Numbered from the stretch's first letter, positions 10,554-19,805 are shown. The stretch is DNA of 64,000 bases from Yersinia alsatica (GCF_902170305.1 NZ_CABHWW010000028.1:248001-312000), one strand, 5' to 3'. Numbers and translations are program-made. Notes: generated from the sequence alone by a model not told the origin.

Positions 10554-10583
10554 CCCAGTCACTTACTTAAATAAGTGGCTGGG
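10554..10583 (+). terminator. hairpin after the invasin-like gene
   Basis: A 12-base stem with one G-U pair (CCCAGTCACTTA with TAAGTGGCTGGG, loop CTTAAA) lies 48 bases after the stop codon. There is no clear U-run, so it may protect the mRNA end more than terminate. Confidence 0.5.
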
Positions 10584-10660
10584 TGAGGTTATTGCTAGAT
10601 GATTTAATCCATCAAAACCAAGATGAAAAATAATACTCAACACACATTGAGGAAAATATC

Positions 10661-10915
10661 ATGAAAATGGCTGGTGCTTTATTTTTTTATATTTTCTGGT
10701 TTTCGTGGTTGTTTTGCTTTATTTCTTTGCTTAGTGTCGAATTTGTGCCTGACTTAGTTAGATATCTATATTCCTCTTATTTTGGTATTGCCTTTTTTGA
10801 AGATGTTTATAGTCCACTGATTGCTACTTTATTGTGGTCATCACTTATCCTTGCAGTTGCCATTATCTTGTTGATCTATTTGTTTTTTAAACGTAACGAT
10901 GACATTCAATACTAA
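10661..10915 (+). CDS. small two-helix membrane protein, unknown
   Basis: The product has 84 residues with two hydrophobic segments (about residues 5-27 and 50-73) and a short charged C-terminal tail (FKRNDDIQY). GAGGAAAATATC just before the ATG is a good ribosome binding site. No family is recognised. It lies between the invasin-like gene and a LuxR-type regulator gene, 44 bases before the latter, so the two small genes could share a transcript. Confidence 0.65.
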   Translation: MKMAGALFFYIFWFSWLFCFISLLSVEFVPDLVRYLYSSYFGIAFFEDVYSPLIATLLWSSLILAVAIILLIYLFFKRNDDIQY

Positions 10916-10959
10916 AATTTAGTAACGTTTTATTTTAAATATCAATAGGGATTAATTCT

Positions 10960-11589
10960 ATGGAAGAGAAACAAGTTATTATTCAACATGCCTGTCAATT
11001 TACTCGTTTCAGTATGAAAGATATTTTAAGCAATGTATTAGCTATGGAGCCAGTTAATATTGTTGATCATGCGGAATCACTGAATGATGTTTATGATAAT
11101 TTGGTTCGTTTCCCTTCTACTCATATGGTCGTTTTAAGTCTGTATGGTTACGATTATTGTTACACTAATACCTTTGGCTTAATCATCAATTGGTTGCAGG
11201 AGAATCGAGCAACTTGTCGAGTCGTTATCATCGCCGATATATCTTATATCCGGCTATTAGAGCATTATTTTTACGGCATCGACCTTATTTATACCATGAT
11301 TGCGCAAGCAGCCCCGATTAGCCATTTTGTCGATCGGTTAACACATGTCTTTTTCCAGGCCACTCCGACCAAACGTTTTTTTTATCGTAAGCGCCATCTG
11401 CCACTATCAAAACGAGAACAAACGGTAATGAGATTGTTGTTACAAGGGAACTCAAATAATAACATTGCGACTATCTTGCAGTTAAGCAACAAAACCGTCA
11501 GTTACTATAAGAGAAGTGCTTTGAGTAAGCTGGGAATTCCTTCTTTACAACCGATGTTAATTCTACCCATCAGTCAGGTAGTGTATTAA
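10960..11589 (+). CDS. LuxR-type transcriptional regulator
   Basis: The product has 209 residues. The C-terminal part (about 140-200; LPLSKREQTVMRLLLQGNS, then NNIATILQLSNKTVSYYKR) is a LuxR/FixJ-type helix-turn-helix. The N-terminal part (about 1-130) has the length and strand-helix pattern of a response-regulator receiver, but the usual acidic pocket and phosphoacceptor motif are not evident, so it may work without phosphorylation. Proteins of this shape often control surface structures in enterobacteria. Its place beside the invasin-like gene suggests that gene as a target, which is inference. TAGGG at 10946-10950 supports ATG 10960. Confidence 0.8.
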   Translation: MEEKQVIIQHACQFTRFSMKDILSNVLAMEPVNIVDHAESLNDVYDNLVRFPSTHMVVLSLYGYDYCYTNTFGLIINWLQENRATCRVVIIADISYIRLLEHYFYGIDLIYTMIAQAAPISHFVDRLTHVFFQATPTKRFFYRKRHLPLSKREQTVMRLLLQGNSNNNIATILQLSNKTVSYYKRSALSKLGIPSLQPMLILPISQVVY

Positions 11590-11683
11590 CCCAATCAATT
11601 AAGTAGCCAACTTACTTTGTTCCAAATTTGGTATCCCAGTAACCCTTTGAGGATAAATTTTCGGCGTGAGAATCATTCTATTT

Positions 11684-11709
11684 GACCCAACACCACAGGA
11701 TGTTGGGTC
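11684..11709. terminator. hairpin between convergent genes
   Basis: GACCCAACA (11684-11692) pairs perfectly with TGTTGGGTC (11701-11709) around an 8-base loop. It lies between the ends of the LuxR-type gene (+) and the GH3 gene (-) and could serve both, though neither side has a long U-run. Confidence 0.6.
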
Positions 11710-11727
11710 TCTGCCGGAGTACGAAAC

Positions 11728-14097
11728 TTAACTTATACAGTGACTGACCATGCGCCAGTTGCCACTCAATACCCGAGTTTCACCTGTTACCTTAATCAAA
11801 CCAATACTACGGATATCATCACTTGAAGCGCCAACCCGTATATCAAATTCACCGGGTTCCACTACGCGCTGGCCATCTCGCCGTGTAAAGCTGAGCATGT
11901 CAGTGGGAATATGAAATGTTAATCGAGCAGATTCACCCGGTGCCAGATAAACTCGCTGAAAAGCTTTTAACTCTTGTACCGGACGAACCATCGAGGCCAC
12001 TTTGTCATGCACATACAACTGCACAACCTCACTACCCGGTTGTGTACCGCGGTTAGTCACAGTCAAGCTGACTTTGACCTCACCGCCTTCATTTACCACT
12101 TCGTGACTGAGTTGCTCCAACTGCCCATAGTCGAATTCTGTCCAGGTTTTACCGTAGCCAAACGGATAACGCGCCCCAAAATGGAAGGCAAACGGTGTGC
12201 CACCACTTTTCAGCTTATGGTTGTAGTAATAAGGCATGGCACCGGCGCTTTTGGGTACCGATACCACCAACCGTCCACCGGGTTCAGCTTTGCCGGTCAA
12301 TATATCGGCAATGGCATAGCCACCTTCTTGCCCTGGAGCCCAAGCCATCAGCAATGCTGCAACCTGATCTTCTTGCCCACCGAGGTTATAAGGCCGCCCG
12401 CCAGTCATCACCACCACCACTGGTTTGCCGGTAGCCACCAGTTCATCGAGTAGTTGTTGCTGAACACCTGGCAGTGACAAACTATCGGTATCCGAACCTT
12501 CGCCAACCGTACCACTTTGGAACAGACCCGCGAGATCCCCCACACACAGAACGACCACATCACTGTGGCTTGCAAGGCGCACGGCCTCTGGGATCAGACT
12601 TGTATCTGTTGAAACCGGCGAGCTTTGCATTGGTTTGTTGCTACTGTCGCCGGGGAATACCGGTGCGCCCGCCATACGTTTCTCAATAATATGGCAGCCT
12701 TTCGCGTAATGAACATTATCGTTGCCAAGCTGTTCACGCATGGCTTGCAGCGGGGTGGTAACCTGAGTGGTTTGCTCCAACATATCGCTGATGATCAAAT
12801 GTACCGGGAAACTGTAGCCACTCAGCAGAGCCAAAGGGTCATCGGCGGTTGGGCCAATAACCGCTACCTGTAGCTGACCTTTTAGCGGCAGGATGCCATT
12901 ATTTTCCAGCAATGTTATTGAGCGAGTTGCTACATCGCGAGCGATTTGACGGGTGGTAGCACTTTGTAATTCAACTGCATTTTCATCGGCATAAGGATGT
13001 TCAAATAGGCCGAGGTTGAATTTTTCTTTCAGCACGCGACTAACGATTTCATCGATTTTTGCCATGCTAATCAGGCCGCGATCGACGGCTTCACGCAAAT
13101 GACGGGCACAGTCATCTTTCGGTAGTTCCACATCCAGACCGGCATTAAAGGCCAGCGCTGCGGATTCCGCCGCATCGTGCGACACACCATGATGCTGATG
13201 CAGCAGACTAACACCGCCGTAATCGGCCACGATAATTCCATCAAAGCCCCATTGCTCACGCAACACCGTGGTCAGCAGGAATGAATCCGAATGACCTGGT
13301 TGATTATCAATATCATGATAAGCCGGCATCACTGAGCCAGCATTCGCCAGCTTTACTGCCATTTCGAATGGCAGCAGAAAAGTATCGTTGAGTTCGCAAA
13401 AACCGAGGTGCACTGGCGCATGATTACGTGCGCCCTCACTAAAGGAATGGCCAACATAATGTTTGAGAGTGGCCAGTAAGTCTCGTTTCTTCCCCTGTAG
13501 GCCTTTCACATAATGTGTCGCCATCATTCCGACTAGCCAAGGATCTTCCCCAAATGTCTCTTCGGTACGCCCCCAACGGACATCGCGGGAAACATCGAGC
13601 ACCGGGGCAAGCCCTTGATGACATCCAGTTGAATGGGCTTCCTGCCCGATGGCCGCAGCGGCGCGCTCCACAAGCTCCAGATCCCAGGTAGAACCATAGT
13701 TTAGTGAGGAAGGAAATAGCGTGGCATCTTTACATAATAATCCGACCAGGCACTCTTCGTGAAACAGCGCCGGGATCCCCAAACGCGTCTCTTCAATAAG
13801 CGTCCGCTGCAATTTATTCGCGGCGCGCACGCCTTCTCGGGCATCAACAATATGTGTTCCCAGTGGGCGAGTAATTTGCCCGACACCCAGTTTTATACGT
13901 TCCTGTAGGGAGGCCTGTGCGCCGGCACCAGAAAACTCATCACTCATATCGGTGCGCTCTTTATGCAACCCATCAGCAGAAAGTATCAGCCAGAAAGCAT
14001 GCATCTGGGCGAACTTTTCTTCATCGGTCATGCGCGACAACAGATCGGTAACGCGTTCACTAATCGGATACTGGGCATCCTTATAAATAACAGTCAT
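11728..14097 (-). CDS. glycoside hydrolase family 3 (beta-glucosidase/beta-xylosidase)
   Basis: The product has 789 residues with the GH3 order: N-terminal TIM barrel, alpha/beta sandwich (about 395-640) and C-terminal fibronectin-III-like domain (about 670-770). Visible motifs are KHYVGHS (about 212-218), WGRTEETFGEDP (175-186) and the catalytic nucleophile Asp292 in IIVADYGG. There is no signal peptide, so it should act in the cytoplasm on imported glycosides. The gene lies 3 bases after the symporter gene 14101-15489 in the same direction, so the two form an operon: uptake followed by hydrolysis. The xylA remnant upstream and the link of GPH symporters with xylosides hint at beta-xylosides as substrate; glucosides remain possible. 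Confidence 0.88.
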   Translation of the reverse strand: MTVIYKDAQYPISERVTDLLSRMTDEEKFAQMHAFWLILSADGLHKERTDMSDEFSGAGAQASLQERIKLGVGQITRPLGTHIVDAREGVRAANKLQRTLIEETRLGIPALFHEECLVGLLCKDATLFPSSLNYGSTWDLELVERAAAAIGQEAHSTGCHQGLAPVLDVSRDVRWGRTEETFGEDPWLVGMMATHYVKGLQGKKRDLLATLKHYVGHSFSEGARNHAPVHLGFCELNDTFLLPFEMAVKLANAGSVMPAYHDIDNQPGHSDSFLLTTVLREQWGFDGIIVADYGGVSLLHQHHGVSHDAAESAALAFNAGLDVELPKDDCARHLREAVDRGLISMAKIDEIVSRVLKEKFNLGLFEHPYADENAVELQSATTRQIARDVATRSITLLENNGILPLKGQLQVAVIGPTADDPLALLSGYSFPVHLIISDMLEQTTQVTTPLQAMREQLGNDNVHYAKGCHIIEKRMAGAPVFPGDSSNKPMQSSPVSTDTSLIPEAVRLASHSDVVVLCVGDLAGLFQSGTVGEGSDTDSLSLPGVQQQLLDELVATGKPVVVVMTGGRPYNLGGQEDQVAALLMAWAPGQEGGYAIADILTGKAEPGGRLVVSVPKSAGAMPYYYNHKLKSGGTPFAFHFGARYPFGYGKTWTEFDYGQLEQLSHEVVNEGGEVKVSLTVTNRGTQPGSEVVQLYVHDKVASMVRPVQELKAFQRVYLAPGESARLTFHIPTDMLSFTRRDGQRVVEPGEFDIRVGASSDDIRSIGLIKVTGETRVLSGNWRMVSHCIS

Positions 14098-14100
14098 GAA

Positions 14101-15489
14101 TTACTCCTGTGTTGCCGGGGCCAGAGACGGCGCACCATTGCTGCTTTGGCGTTTAACAGCCAGTTCGTTGGCAATATTTGCGACCAGACGGCTATTCAGT
14201 TTATAAGCAAACAGCAGCAAGGCCATGGCGATAAATAGTGCTGAAGGAATGAGCGTGAATAAGACGTTGATGGTGGTCAGTACACTGGCAGATTGCGAAA
14301 CCTCGCCGGGGACATAGTTCACCAGACCTAACACCCAGCCGACTACAGCCCCGCCAAGTGCCAAGCCGAATTTAATGGCGAACAGTGCGGTAGAAAATAC
14401 TAGCCCGTCCAAACGGCGGCCAGTGCGGTGCTCTTCGTAGTCCACGACGTCAGAGAACATTGTCCACTGTAGCGGTGTGGTAAGGTTCTGAATAAAGCTA
14501 AATACGATATTGATGGCTAAGATAACCCATACTGATGAAGGGGGAATAAAGAATATCGCGCTGGCAAAAAACACAAAACTCACAATCGTCCATTGATAGG
14601 CCCGCACCCGGTCAAATTTACCTAGCAGGCGTTCGGAAAGTAATGCCCCCAAGAGAGAAGCCACCATGCCGGACACAATAAACATGAACACTAAATCTGG
14701 GCGTAACAGAACATATTTTACGTAATACATTGTCGCCGAGCCGCGAGTCACTACTGCGGTTAACAGCAGGATATTAAACAGAAAAATAATGCGCCACTGA
14801 CTATTTTTTGTCAGCAGTTTTAAATCACTCAGCATTGAGCCAGAAGTATCATTACGCGGAGAATATCGCTCCCGAGTCATGGCAAAGCAGCAGTAAAATA
14901 ATACCACCCCAAGCAACCCCATCAGACTCATGGCGTAGAAATACCCTTTCTGCGCATTGCCGTTTCCCAACCAGTCCACCAGTGGCAAAGCAATCACGGT
15001 AACAATTAGGCCACCAATAAATGACAGAGCAAAACGCCAGGATTGAATAGAATGCCGCTCACGCGGATTCAGGGTCAGTGCGCCGGGCATGGCACAATAA
15101 GGGACATTAATCGCTGAATAGACCAGACTGAGCAGGCTGTATGTGACACAGGCATAAATAATTTTTGCTGTGGGCCCAACATCGGGTACATAAAAAGTAA
15201 TCAGGCAACTGACGCCGAAAGGAATAGCAAACCATAATAGCCATGGACGGAAGCGACCATGCTTGGTTTGGGTGCGATCAACTAGCGCGCCAATACAGGG
15301 ATCAATAAAGGCATCCACCACCCGCACCAGTAAAAACATGGTGCCCATAATCGCGGCTGGCAACCCAAATACATCGGTGTAGAAATAGGCTAAAAACAGC
15401 GTGGCAGTTTGCCAGACCAGAGCGCTTGCCATATCGCCCAGGCCATAACCTATTTTATCTTTAGTACTGAGTACAAAGGCGGTATTCAT
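14101..15489 (-). CDS. GPH-family sugar:cation symporter (YicJ/XynB-like)
   Basis: A 462-residue membrane protein with about twelve hydrophobic segments. The GPH (glycoside-pentoside-hexuronide) signature is present in the loop after helix 2-3 (GALVDRTQTKHGRFRPWLLW). The family takes up glycosides with Na+ or H+. The start at 15489 (MNTAFVLSTK) is preferred over an in-frame ATG at 15513 because AAGGAAA lies just upstream of it. It is followed directly by the GH3 gene. Regulation is not evident; a LacI- or AraC-type gene is not seen nearby. Confidence 0.87.
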   Translation of the reverse strand: MNTAFVLSTKDKIGYGLGDMASALVWQTATLFLAYFYTDVFGLPAAIMGTMFLLVRVVDAFIDPCIGALVDRTQTKHGRFRPWLLWFAIPFGVSCLITFYVPDVGPTAKIIYACVTYSLLSLVYSAINVPYCAMPGALTLNPRERHSIQSWRFALSFIGGLIVTVIALPLVDWLGNGNAQKGYFYAMSLMGLLGVVLFYCCFAMTRERYSPRNDTSGSMLSDLKLLTKNSQWRIIFLFNILLLTAVVTRGSATMYYVKYVLLRPDLVFMFIVSGMVASLLGALLSERLLGKFDRVRAYQWTIVSFVFFASAIFFIPPSSVWVILAINIVFSFIQNLTTPLQWTMFSDVVDYEEHRTGRRLDGLVFSTALFAIKFGLALGGAVVGWVLGLVNYVPGEVSQSASVLTTINVLFTLIPSALFIAMALLLFAYKLNSRLVANIANELAVKRQSSNGAPSLAPATQE

Positions 15490-15617
15490 TATGATTTCCT
15501 TTTGCCGGAACAAAAAATAGATTATTCATCCCATCCGCACAGCATATTTCACGTTTTTTGTGCCATAACTAGCACATGCCTAAAAAAGACAATGAAGAAA
15601 GCACTCAATCCAATATC

Positions 15618-15809
15618 TTAGGGATGACAGTGAAACAGCAATCCTTTGGGCATTCTTGAACAGCGGATAGTGCTGGATTGGCAGCTAAACCCTATGAAGT
15701 AAATATTATTTTCTGAGATTAGATTTAGGTTGTGATGGCGGAAACCCAATGGTTTTTTTGTTTTGGCACCTTCGTAATAAACACCTGCTATTTCAGAAAA
15801 ATAAGTCAT
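15618..15809 (-). pseudogene. xylose isomerase (xylA) N-terminal remnant
   Basis: The first 25-30 codons from ATG 15809 (MTYFSEIAGVYYEGAKTKKP, then LGFRHHN) match the start of enterobacterial XylA (pattern YF..I..V.YEG....PL.FRH.N) and have a ribosome binding site (GGAGCGATAG). After that the frame no longer resembles XylA and stops at codon 64, while XylA has about 440 residues. No further xylA sequence is seen downstream. It is a remnant left by deletion. It lies upstream of, and in the same direction as, the symporter and GH3 genes, so this may once have been a xyloside-use operon. Confidence 0.7.
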
Positions 15810-16580
15810 TCTATCGCTCCAGAAATGAATGAAATTAAACAGACACATTAGGTTTCATAGTCATGTTGGACTCCCCGTGATAGCAAGGGAATTCTGTAAT
15901 TTCACTCGGGAGTTATGGAATTTAACAACTGTGATTTATGTCTAAAAAGTGATGTGCTTGAAGTATTGTTTAGAGAGTAATGTATCTTTAACAACAATCT
16001 ATCTTTAAACCGTTGCATTACCTGAAAGTACAAAAAAATGAAAATTTAAAAATAAGCAATATAAGGCAGTTATAAAGGTTTTTCGCTATCCAAGTAAAAT
16101 CTTAAATGGAAAAAATGGATTTGTAATCTCGGTTTTATATTAAATGAATGATTTTTCGTAGCTTGATATGGAAGGGAATGTGATTATTGGTATTTTTAAC
16201 GGAGGGGAACGTTGAATTTTTTCTTTAAAAATGCATGTTATCGATTGAGTCCTATCTAGCTATTGTGAAAAAACCAGGCCGTATAAATACAGGCGCTGGT
16301 TTAATAACTATCACAAGCTAATTTATTTAGAATTCAGTCCATTCATCATCAGACTTTGCTGGAAGTTACTATATTCGTCATTGCACTTACTCACTATTTT
16401 TCTGACGTTCCTGTATTTATAGAAATAGTCGATTACTAAAGGAACTCAATCCCGATTGAACAATGTTATCCATTGTAAAATGACTATCAGGGTTGAGTTG
16501 TATCATGGGCATTTTTTAGGCTAGCTATTCAATAGAGTAAATCAGGCACTTTATCTGTATAGCCAGCTCTACTTATGGGC
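15810..16580. other. AT-rich region without genes
   Basis: About 770 bases with no supported coding sequence. It holds the terminator at 16267-16305 and presumably the promoter of the xylA remnant/symporter/GH3 transcript. An imperfect inverted repeat (ACTCAATCCC near 16444 and GGGTTGAGT near 16491) is the only other structure seen. Confidence 0.5.
16267..16305 (-). terminator. terminator for the minus-strand transporter remnant
   Basis: Read on the minus strand, AAACCAG and CTGGTTT form a stem with an inner GCC/GGC part, followed by a run of seven T. It lies about 280 bases beyond the stop codon of the decayed transporter gene. Confidence 0.6.
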
Positions 16581-17057
16581 TCAATAATATCCTAGCAATT
16601 TCCACCACGCGCGACCGACCACAAAGATCAGAATGACATTGAAGGTCACTACACAGAAATTGATTCTATAGAAACGTGGCCGTTCAAAATAACCCTGAGC
16701 AAAGTAAATAGGGCCTGATCCGCCGCCATATTCAGTATTTCCCCACATCAGATTACTGAAAATACCGAAGCAAATAGCGACCATCATTGGTGGGGCTCCA
16801 GCCGCGATGGCTGTTGCACCAAAACCGCTGATGGTCGTTTCAAGTTTGGTGGTCATCCAACTGATAAAACCGAGGCTGGATAGGTCGCTAGCAAGGCTGA
16901 TGATTACACTGAACCAGATAACGGTATCCCACGCAGCTTGATCTTTAAGTAGGTCTTTCCAGCTTACGGCTTGGGTCGCAAACAGGTAAGCGGCCAAACC
17001 TAAACCTACGATAATTCCTCCCGATCTGGCGGTGACCGACGGCATTGCCGGAGCCAT
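16581..17057 (-). pseudogene. decayed DASS (CitT/TtdT-like) anion transporter
   Basis: The 158-codon frame is pieced together from parts of a divalent anion:Na+ symporter of about 470 residues. It begins at a ribosome binding site (AAGGAG) but already with the mid-protein motif MAPAMPSVTARSGGII. It then jumps to the part before the last third (WKDLLKDQAAWDTVIWF, LGFISWM) and after another gap reaches the C-terminus (GPIYFAQGYF ... WWKLLGYY). So the N-terminal half and at least one inner block are missing while the frame is kept. In CitT-type proteins these parts carry substrate-binding motifs, so the product cannot be functional. It is divergent from a truncated GntR-type regulator gene, its probable former partner. 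Confidence 0.75.
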
Positions 17058-17140
17058 AATCATCTCCTTATAAAAGAATTGAATCTTTCGCTTTCGTATT
17101 AACCCTGATGGGTTGAGAATTTCACAGCTCGATCCACCAT

Positions 17141-17476
17141 TTGCGGTGCCATCCCCAAATAATTTGCTGGACTGACAGCTACACCAGCGCAATTTACGAG
17201 AAAATACGGCGTTTGGTACGTAGTGATCCCTACGCCTTAATCAGTGATCTGATTGAAAAAAACTATGGCGTAAAAAGCGAAGAGGTTCGTCAGACGATTA
17301 CAGCCGTAGGCGTGTCGCCGAAAATAGCCAAAGTCCTTGGCGTTGAACCCGGCTCACCAGCCCTGAGAATTGTCCGTCGTTATGTTGATCATAACGGTGA
17401 AACATTCGAAACGACGATATCTATCCATCCTGCCGACAGATACGCTTGTTCCATTGTTCTGAGACCACAATCTTAG
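17141..17476 (+). pseudogene. truncated GntR/HutC-type regulator, C-terminal ligand domain
   Basis: The frame from about 17190 to 17476 encodes the C-terminal half of a UTRA ligand-sensing domain (AKVLGVEPGSPALRIVRRYV, then ETFETTISIHPADRY). The winged-helix DNA-binding domain of about 70 residues and the first half of the UTRA domain are absent, and the frame has no credible start codon. It is therefore a remnant of a GntR-family repressor of the HutC subfamily. It lies back to back with the decayed anion transporter, which suggests that a regulated dicarboxylate or tricarboxylate uptake locus was lost here. Confidence 0.7.
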
Positions 17477-17574
17477 GTGGTTTTTAGCCGAGAGAGAAAA
17501 TATCCCAGAACTGAGTATTGTCATGATCTAATCATGCCGGGCACTTAGTTAGAGATATAATGCGCAACGCGAGA

Positions 17575-17760
17575 ATGCTAAGAAAAACGTTTAGCCATGA
17601 GTTCAAGCAGGAATGTGTCAATTTGGTTCTGCCGCACAAGTGAGTACAACTAAAAGCCCAGTTCGCCGAAGATACTATCGCTACAAACAAGGGCAACATT
17701 GCCCCTACTGAGAAACTCGTTGCAGAAGCCAACTTTAGACTAATATTCTTACCATCGCTC
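17575..17760 (+). mobile_element. IS3-family transposase OrfA remnant
   Basis: ATG 17575 opens a frame whose first 20 codons (MLRKTFSHEFKQECVNLVL) match the start of IS3-family OrfA helix-turn-helix proteins. It stops at TGA 17641-17643. Further on the same frame reads APTEKLVAEANFRL, resembling the end of the OrfA region. No OrfB and no terminal inverted repeats are seen. The fragment borders the truncated regulator, so this element may have caused the local deletions. Confidence 0.65.
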
Positions 17761-17981
17761 TTTATGACTAATAATAAGAAGCATAATCATAAATGCTTAA
17801 GAAAAAATTAAGCTGATTCAGTATTTACATTTCACTATTAAAACAACAAAATAAATTTAACTTAAAAAACATGTGACATCTTAGGACAGTAATCCCAGAC
17901 TTAAAAAAGAATTATTTTTAGTAATTAATAATGTCAATCATCTGGTTAATATTTGCTGTCTGTTGTTATTTGGAGAATCAA

Positions 17982-18908
17982 GTGCAAGAAAACAAAACTG
18001 TCGATGATATTAATAGTGATTCTCATGAGCGTTTCCGTGCAGCCCGCAAAAGTACCTGGATAAGTGTATTTGTTAATTTTTTTCTAGTATTAGGACAAAT
18101 AATTACCGGGATATTCTCTGGATCTCAGGGGCTTATTGCGGATGGCATTCATTCGCTATCTGATTTAGTTGCAGACTTTGTTGTGCTTATTGCAAATCAT
18201 AAAAGTAAAAAAGGTGCTGATGATGACCACCATTATGGTCATCATCGATATGAGAATGGAGCATCACTAATTCTGGGAGCGATACTCTTTGTTGTTGGTA
18301 TTGGGATGCTCTGGTCTGCAGTAAATAAAATTCAGCACCCCGAAGCTATCCCCCAAGTACACATTATTGCACTTTGGGTAGCCTTAGCTGCTCTGGTTCT
18401 CAAAGAGCTGCTTTTTCGCTATATGCTGGCCGTTGCCACTCGGGTCAAATCCAGCATGTTGGTCGCCAATGCCTGGCATGCACGTTCTGATGCGGCTTCA
18501 TCTCTGGTTGTCGCTCTCGGGATCATCGGTAATTTATTAGGTTTTAAATTCCTTGACCCGGTTGCTGCTCTTATCGTCGGCCTTATAGTGGCCAAGATGG
18601 GTTATTCATTTATGTCAGACTCACTACACGACTTAATGGACAGGGCTGTAGACACTGAAACGGAAGATAAAATTAAGGCAACATTATTGGCAACTGAGGG
18701 TATTGAAGGTATTCATGACCTGAAGACAAGAAGAATGGGTGACTTAATTATTGTTGATGTCCATTTGGAGATTGATGGCCGTTTATCGGTAAAAAAAGGG
18801 CATGACATTGCAGTCGCTGCCAGAAATACAGTATTAAATAACTATCGTGTTTTAAATGTCATGACACATGTTGACCCAGTAAATATAGATGATAAGAGTT
18901 GTGAATAA
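17982..18908 (+). CDS. cation diffusion facilitator (FieF-like metal exporter)
   Basis: The product has 308 residues with about six membrane segments and a C-terminal cytoplasmic domain (about 215-300), as in CDF metal/proton antiporters. The metal-site motifs are seen: D54-x2-H57-x3-D61 in helix 2 and H166-x3-D170 in helix 5. A His-rich loop (DDHHYGHHRYE, about 81-91) lies between helices 2 and 3. GTG 17982 is preferred to ATG 17931 because TGGAGA lies 6 bases upstream and the length then equals FieF (300). The D-H/H-D site fits Zn2+ (or Fe2+) more than Mn2+. FieF itself normally lies near cpxA, so this is probably a second family member. Confidence 0.85.
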   Translation: MQENKTVDDINSDSHERFRAARKSTWISVFVNFFLVLGQIITGIFSGSQGLIADGIHSLSDLVADFVVLIANHKSKKGADDDHHYGHHRYENGASLILGAILFVVGIGMLWSAVNKIQHPEAIPQVHIIALWVALAALVLKELLFRYMLAVATRVKSSMLVANAWHARSDAASSLVVALGIIGNLLGFKFLDPVAALIVGLIVAKMGYSFMSDSLHDLMDRAVDTETEDKIKATLLATEGIEGIHDLKTRRMGDLIIVDVHLEIDGRLSVKKGHDIAVAARNTVLNNYRVLNVMTHVDPVNIDDKSCE

Positions 18909-19086
18909 TGTTGATGCTTTATAAATCCTCATGTCCAATATTAGAGGCGGCTTTATCTAATCCAGACATGAAGATAGTATGTGATAAAATATTGCTAGGC
19001 CATTTTATCCTTCATCTTGAATAAAACACAACGCTGACTTAGTTATGTTAATTTTACCTAGAGCCTTACCGCCACCTATCATGGTA

Positions 19087-19437
19087 TTAGTCTTGATTAT
19101 CATCTAAATGAAACTTATGTAACACTCGATGCGCCACCGGGGCCAAGACTAGCCCCAATGTGGTCATAAAAACCAGGCTTGTAAACATACCGTAAAAGGC
19201 AAAAAAAATCTTGCCCGCAATACTCTGTGGCATAATGTAGGGACCAATACCATTTGCGATGAATGCGCTATTTAATGTCGCGTCATGCCAACCTATATTC
19301 TCGTCAAAGAGTATATGTCCTACCATGCCTATAAACAGGGTGAATATCACTAGCAGTACAGCGCCACCGAAGTGTAACAGTATTCGCTTTAAAAAAGCCC
19401 TAAAAGAAATCAACGGCATATTTCTCGATTCATACAT
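19087..19437 (-). CDS. small ion-channel-like membrane protein, unknown
   Basis: The product has 116 residues and two strong hydrophobic segments (about 21-45 and 72-100) joined by a loop with NGIGPYIMP. It resembles small two-helix proteins related to the pore module of two-helix ion channels, with a conserved end similar to APVAHRVLHKFHLDD. The loop lacks a classical potassium selectivity filter, so ion transport is not implied. AAGGAGG just before ATG 19437 fixes the start. It stands alone between a cation exporter gene and pfkB. Confidence 0.65.
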   Translation of the reverse strand: MYESRNMPLISFRAFLKRILLHFGGAVLLVIFTLFIGMVGHILFDENIGWHDATLNSAFIANGIGPYIMPQSIAGKIFFAFYGMFTSLVFMTTLGLVLAPVAHRVLHKFHLDDNQD

Positions 19438-19805
19438 TTTATATCCTCCTTGTTTCTATCTCAGAGCTACCTTGTTGTGCTCATTTTCCTCTATTCAGAG
19501 AAAAATCCAAAACTAATAATAATCCTATCTATAACCTAAATTACTCATAGATGCAGCGTAATCGTCATACAAAATAAGCATGATGACGGTAAAAATAGTG
19601 AAAATAGTACAACCCAAACAAAGCTCGATATTATGTGCTTTACTTAGTGTAGCCACTATACTGGCTAAAATTGTAGCAAATAATTTATAAAGAAATTGAG
19701 CTTTATGATTATTGTTGTGATAGTTATCAGTATGTTACCAATACACAATTTCCATTGTTACTTGTCGGATTGGCGAAGTAAAAACCAAAAGGAGGTTGTA
19801 TTATT
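19438..19805. other. divergent intergenic region before pfkB
   Basis: The region must hold promoters for the small membrane protein (-) and pfkB (+). A CRP-like motif is present at 19716-19731 (TGTGA, 6 bases, TCAGT; 8 of 10 consensus positions), 75 bases before the pfkB start. AAGGAGG before 19806 is the pfkB ribosome binding site. Nothing else is recognised. Confidence 0.35.

Noticed and set aside
11974..12873. Plus-strand frames opposite the GH3 gene
   Set aside because: Shadows of the minus-strand GH3 coding sequence without start signals.
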